A stretch of DNA of 30,000 nt from Glandiceps talaboti (Eukaryota; Hemichordata; Enteropneusta; Spengelidae). The position numbers and the translations under genes were made by a program. This document shows, one piece after another, positions 16,471 to 30,000 of this stretch (positions are counted from its first letter, which is position 1; every line of letters begins with the position of its first letter). The stretch spans positions 14,962,367 to 14,992,366 of the forward strand of contig NC_135557.1 in assembly GCF_964340395.1 (NCBI RefSeq), read 5' to 3'. The notes below the pieces were generated by a model. It was given only the letters and a program-made list of their open reading frames with translations, searched no databases and was not told the origin of the DNA.

Positions 16471-17666
16471 AAAAAGGAAGACCAACATTTTAAAAGCTTA
16501 TTTTCCCATGTTTGAAAAGTCATGATGTCAATTTATTTTCAGGTACCCCCCTACAACCCATAACATTTTTTCAGGTACCCCCCACACACTATCCATATAT
16601 TTTCAAGCCCCCCCCCCCTAAAATCTCCCCCCCCTAACAAGTTTTTGTGAAAGCAGCCTTAAAACTGCCTTGGTGACATGGCCAATTGTTGCCACAAAAT
16701 GTGGTCTCATGTATATTTGTAAAAACTTCTAGGTGGTACATGCTGTTCAGGATACGTCAGTCAGCCATAAAGTTACATTGTTATGCTCAATATTCGGTCG
16801 ATAAGGTGCTTCTATACATCTCACTATTGGACATTATGTGCTACTATACTTTACTATTTACATGGTGTACAAGATGCTGCAATATATTTCATTATCTGAT
16901 AAATCGTCTATTCGTGTTCCTAACATACAAGGCTAAACAAAACTATATTATTAAATTAGAAGTATGGCCATAAATTTAATATGGATAAAATACCTTGAAC
17001 ACTGTCAGCACTTGGCCATATGTAACTTCAGATTGCAAATTGCATCACTAATTAATTACAAGAACGGGCCTCTGACATGAAACATAAACAGGCTATTTAA
17101 TTGAACATGAACCGAATTAGACTGGTTAATATGAATACATCCACAGGGTTTTTTGATCCCACTATTTTATTTTCTATTCTAAGCAACATAATGCAGGTAG
17201 TGTCATTAGCCTCTCTTAAAATCATCGTTGAGTTGTTGAAATGGTTCGCTTTATTGTCAGGAACAATAAGAGGCAAGATGTTGAGATAGGTTGATATGAT
17301 ATGGATAAAACATCAAGCACTTGCCAATATTTAACTTCAGATAGCAAATTGCATCACTAATGCCTATAAGGGGCCTGTGACATGAAACATGTACAGGCTA
17401 TTTAATTGATCATGAGCCGACTTTGACCCGTTAATTATATGAATACACTCACAAGGATGTTCTATTCTAAGCAACGCAATGCAGTAGTATCATTTACCTC
17501 TCTTAAAATCATCGTTGAGTTGTTGACATGGTTCGCTTTATTTGTCAGGAACAATACGAGATAAGATGTTGAGATAAGTTGATTGACAAATTGATGTAAC
17601 GATGACTTGGCTTATGTTATGGTAGTTATTATTTAAATGCGAATGCTGGTTATTAGAAAGTTGTGC

Positions 17667-17734
17667 CCCTTCCTCGTCCCCACTTACCATAAAAACCTCT
17701 TCATGTTATTAAAGTAAGTGGGGACGAGGAAGGG
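17667..17734. repeat. hairpin in dispersed repeat, copy 2
   Basis: CCCTTCCTCGTCCCCACTTA pairs perfectly with its complement across a 26-bp loop. It corresponds to the one-mismatch hairpin at 1774-1837. Confidence 0.6.
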
Positions 17735-18103
17735 TCACCGGTTGAGGGCGCTAAGTAAACAAACTCATAAATAATTAATAAGGTAGTATGGTAAAGCTTG
17801 TCTATATCGCCAACGTCGAGGGCGCTTATGATCTGTAGAACTAACTCATTGATAATATATTAAGATACTCATAGTAAAGCTGGTTTATTAAAACCAACGA
17901 AATAACAGTTAACATTTATTCAGAAAAAAACATCACCTTTTCAAATAATTACTTTATTAAATGCTACCTTGTAGGTAACAATAATTTGAAAAAGTAAAAA
18001 AAAGGAAACAGTAAACAAAAAATAAACATTTTTAAACAAATACGGTCAATTTCAAGCCCATGTGGTTGTAATTATAAACATGGAGTTACCCTCAATGTTA
18101 TAT

Positions 18104-20080
18104 AGTAAAATCATTACAAAGAATGTAGCATGGGTACAAGTTTTTAATTTAAAAAAAACTAAATTAAAACAGGTTCTATATAGCCAGTAGTCGTACTCAG
18201 CAAAACATTAACACTACACCTGTTAGATTACACAAGGAGGTAAACAATAAAAACTACACAGATAATAAAGAGATATTCAGCGAAAAGTGACGCCAAGCTA
18301 GCCTTTTTCCCCAATATTTATCATCAGAATGTCAGCAGCATATAAACAAGTCTTTAAAATGATATGCACCATCTTCGAGATCAATATTTAAATGTAGGAT
18401 AACAAACTAATTTATTTTACTTGGGTGTGTGTGGGGTGGGTGGGTGGGTGGGTGGGTGGGGGGGGGTGAGCCATTTAAGTTCTCATCTTTCAAAATAGAT
18501 TAATGGATCTGCTTTGCAAATAATTCTTAAAAAAATGTCCAATTGAGATATATAATTTTTTTGCTATAATCGTTAATGCATGGCACTAAAAATAAAGTAA
18601 AGTGTCAACAGAAGAACGATTTGTTTTCCTTAACTACATAACGGCTTTATATTCATATCACCATATACTGCTACATACTGATATGAAATTCATTGTGCTG
18701 GCCGAAAAAAAATTCACTGTTGGCCAATTCAATTAGTTAAGGGTGGGGGTGGGGTAGGGGGGAGGTTGTCTGAGGTCTAACTAAAAGATTTTCGGTTTTT
18801 TTCCTGCATTGACCTATATTGATCTTTCTTCTTACATATTCTTTCTTCTTACATATTTCATATTCATATTCATATTCATACTTACATATTCATGTTGTAG
18901 ACCACATGTAAAGCAGAGTCAGTTCAATGATTAACAAAGCATCCGTATACATATGTAAATAAACCAACTGAGAAAGAATTATACATCCTAGTGACCTGCT
19001 GTGTGACTATTAATTAAAACTAAAATAGTTACATGTTTGACATTTATGACTATCCAGATCCTGGTACATGGTGAAAGCTTAATTTGTTGTTTTATGGTTG
19101 GCTTGTCCGTTTAAGAGAACTGCGTATATGTAGTTAGCAACGATGCATTTATAGAAAAATGTGAAGATTAAAACCTAAAACTAACAATTATAGACTAGTT
19201 TATGATTTACAATAAAAGTTTAACGAAGACAGTATGAACTTAGCAAGTGTATTATAGTTAGATGGTATTCCCCAATATTTTTCTTCGTTCAGCCAAGGAA
19301 AATACGAGTGACCTAAGGGGCCTTTGTAAGTACGAGTAGCTAGACAGGTATAGTTGTGACAACCCTCAGGTCAGGAGTGTTTTCCGGCTGAATGAAGAAA
19401 AATATTGGAGAATATCATAATTATACGAACGCCAGTAATAGTTAAGAAAAATTGGGGAAAGTAATTATGTATTTATGACAATTCTAAACGTTTTGACTCA
19501 TATCTCGAGCACAGCAATCCATCTTGGAACCGGCAACATGTCTATGAGAGTTTGTATAAAGTGTACAAGTCCAGTTTGTGCCTGTTCGGAGAGAAAATGT
19601 GAAATTCAACATCTGTTGAATCAAAATGTTCATAATTTCAAAGACAAATCTAAAATTAAGCTTGCACACGTGTAATTGTCACCATGATTTTTAATTTAAT
19701 TTAGTCGCTCATAACATGGTGTTTCTGTGACTGATGATAAAGTCTTTTCTTGTATTTTCTTCTTGACAATGATGAAAATATATGGGAATCATATCTGGAT
19801 TCTACGTACGTACGTACATAAATACATACATACACATCCTCACTCACCCACATACACTCATTACTGTGTGCTAGTCGTGGCCAGCAGCAGCAATTCTGCT
19901 GTGGTTCTTTTGACACTCAAATTTACATTTACACCTTCTTTACGGTTTATGAACATAAAGATGTAAATGAATTATATTTTGAATAGCAAGAAAACTCCGT
20001 ATTTTGACAATATTTGCCTTGAAAATGACCTCTGAACTGATTTGCTGTATGTTGCTTGAGAACAATATACTCTTCATGGG
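18104..20080. other. intergenic region upstream of the fibrinogen-related gene
   Basis: It holds a (GGGT)n tract (18433-18468), a G-rich patch (about 18740-18765), short TTCATA repeats (about 18850-18890), a MITE-like stem-loop (19264-19419) and ACGT/ACAT microsatellite (about 19805-19840). Open frames of 60-80 codons here overlap on both strands and show no domain. Confidence 0.6.
19264..19419. mobile_element. MITE-like stem-loop, ~156 bp
   Basis: GGTATTCCCCAATATTTTTC followed by TTCGTTCAGCC pairs with GGCTGAATGAAGAAAAATAT and TGGAGAATATC. The centre is unpaired. No coding capacity. It lies about 800 bp upstream of the start codon of the fibrinogen-related gene. Confidence 0.6.
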
Positions 20081-20087
20081 TGTCCGA

Positions 20088-20160
20088 CCAATGAAATTAG
20101 CCCACGTGTACCTTTAATATCCATTGTGTGACGACTACGTTTCCCAAAAAAGATATAAAA
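20088..20160 (+). promoter_or_regulatory. core promoter: CCAAT, CACGTG E-box, TATA box
   Basis: CCAAT at 20088-20092, CACGTG at 20103-20108 and TATAAAA at 20154-20160 are arranged as in a classic TATA promoter. Transcription would start near 20185, giving a 5' leader of about 45 bases before the first ATG. A strong TATA box fits an inducible or tissue-restricted secreted protein. Confidence 0.55.
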
Positions 20161-20228
20161 AGCCACGCTTACCCACTATCAAACTTAGTATTCACCATAG
20201 ATATTTGAGCTTTTAAGCACTACTGTTT

Positions 20229-29996
<9,768 letters not shown>

Positions 29997-30000
29997 ACAA

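Larger units (their letters stand above)
13630..16658. mobile_element. TIR transposon (PIF/Harbinger-like, non-autonomous), 3,029 bp
   Basis: GGCTGCTTTCACAAAAACTT at 13630 is perfectly mirrored at 16658, the match continuing GTTAGGGGGG for about 34 bp. The element is flanked by TTA on both sides (13627-13629 and 16659-16661), and copy 1 of the host repeat shows the empty site with a single TTA. A 3-bp TWA duplication is the signature of PIF/Harbinger insertion. Subterminal regions carry several direct repeats of TTTTCAAGTACCCCC type on both sides. No transposase or Myb-like ORF was recognised, so it would have to be mobilised in trans. It contains a tandem array (13836-14635) and a hairpin (14997-15447). 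Confidence 0.8.
13161..18103. repeat. dispersed repeat, copy 2 (split by a transposon)
   Basis: Segments 13161-13629 and 16659-18103 together reproduce copy 1 (313-2189) in the same orientation. The break lies inside GGACATTA|AA...CTTGGTGACATGG. Small indels separate the copies, for example about 22 extra bases near 17910. Homology ends at TCAATGTTATAT in both. Confidence 0.8.

Overview
This is eukaryotic nuclear DNA from an animal, most likely a marine invertebrate. Coding sequence is sparse and cut into short exons with GT-AG introns. Repeats are dense: foldback elements, MITE-like inverted repeats, tRNA-derived SINEs and long microsatellites. Host genes are single-copy. The species cannot be fixed from sequence alone; a hemichordate, cephalochordate or mollusc would all fit.

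Three gene-level units can be supported. (1) A minus-strand gene (10366 down to 2309) splices from five exons with matching phases into about 458 residues. Its C-terminal third carries a D...ExK pattern like a PD-(D/E)xK (restriction-endonuclease-fold) domain. (2) Head to head with it, 198 bp away, a plus-strand first exon at 10565-10626 encodes the start of a THAP-type zinc finger. A plausible terminal exon and AATAAA lie at 12504-12668, but the middle of that gene was not found. (3) A plus-strand gene (20229-29996) has a TATA box, a signal peptide and eight phase-consistent exons ending in a stop. It encodes a secreted fibrinogen-related, intelectin-sized protein of about 329 residues.

Layout: 1-312 possible exon end of another minus gene; 313-2189 copy 1 of a dispersed repeat; 2309-10366 the minus gene, whose introns hold a large foldback with a second palindrome in one arm (3362-4468), a frameshifted coding remnant (5223-5453) and several MITE-like elements (8020-9586); 10367-10564 shared promoter; 10565-12668 THAP-like gene; 13161-18103 copy 2 of the dispersed repeat, split by a 3.03-kb TIR element with a TTA target duplication (13630-16658) that itself holds a 151-bp tandem array and a 145-bp-arm hairpin; 18104-20080 intergenic; 20081-29996 the fibrinogen-related gene, with SINEs, (TA)n tracts, a compound tetranucleotide repeat, an 812-bp foldback and a 141-bp palindrome in its introns.

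The strongest items for a second look are the nuclease-like animal gene, the nested transposon with its ordered tandem array, and an exon whose 3' splice site directly abuts a 110-bp (TA)n tract. No rRNA gene, intact tRNA gene, CRISPR array or bacterial feature was seen.
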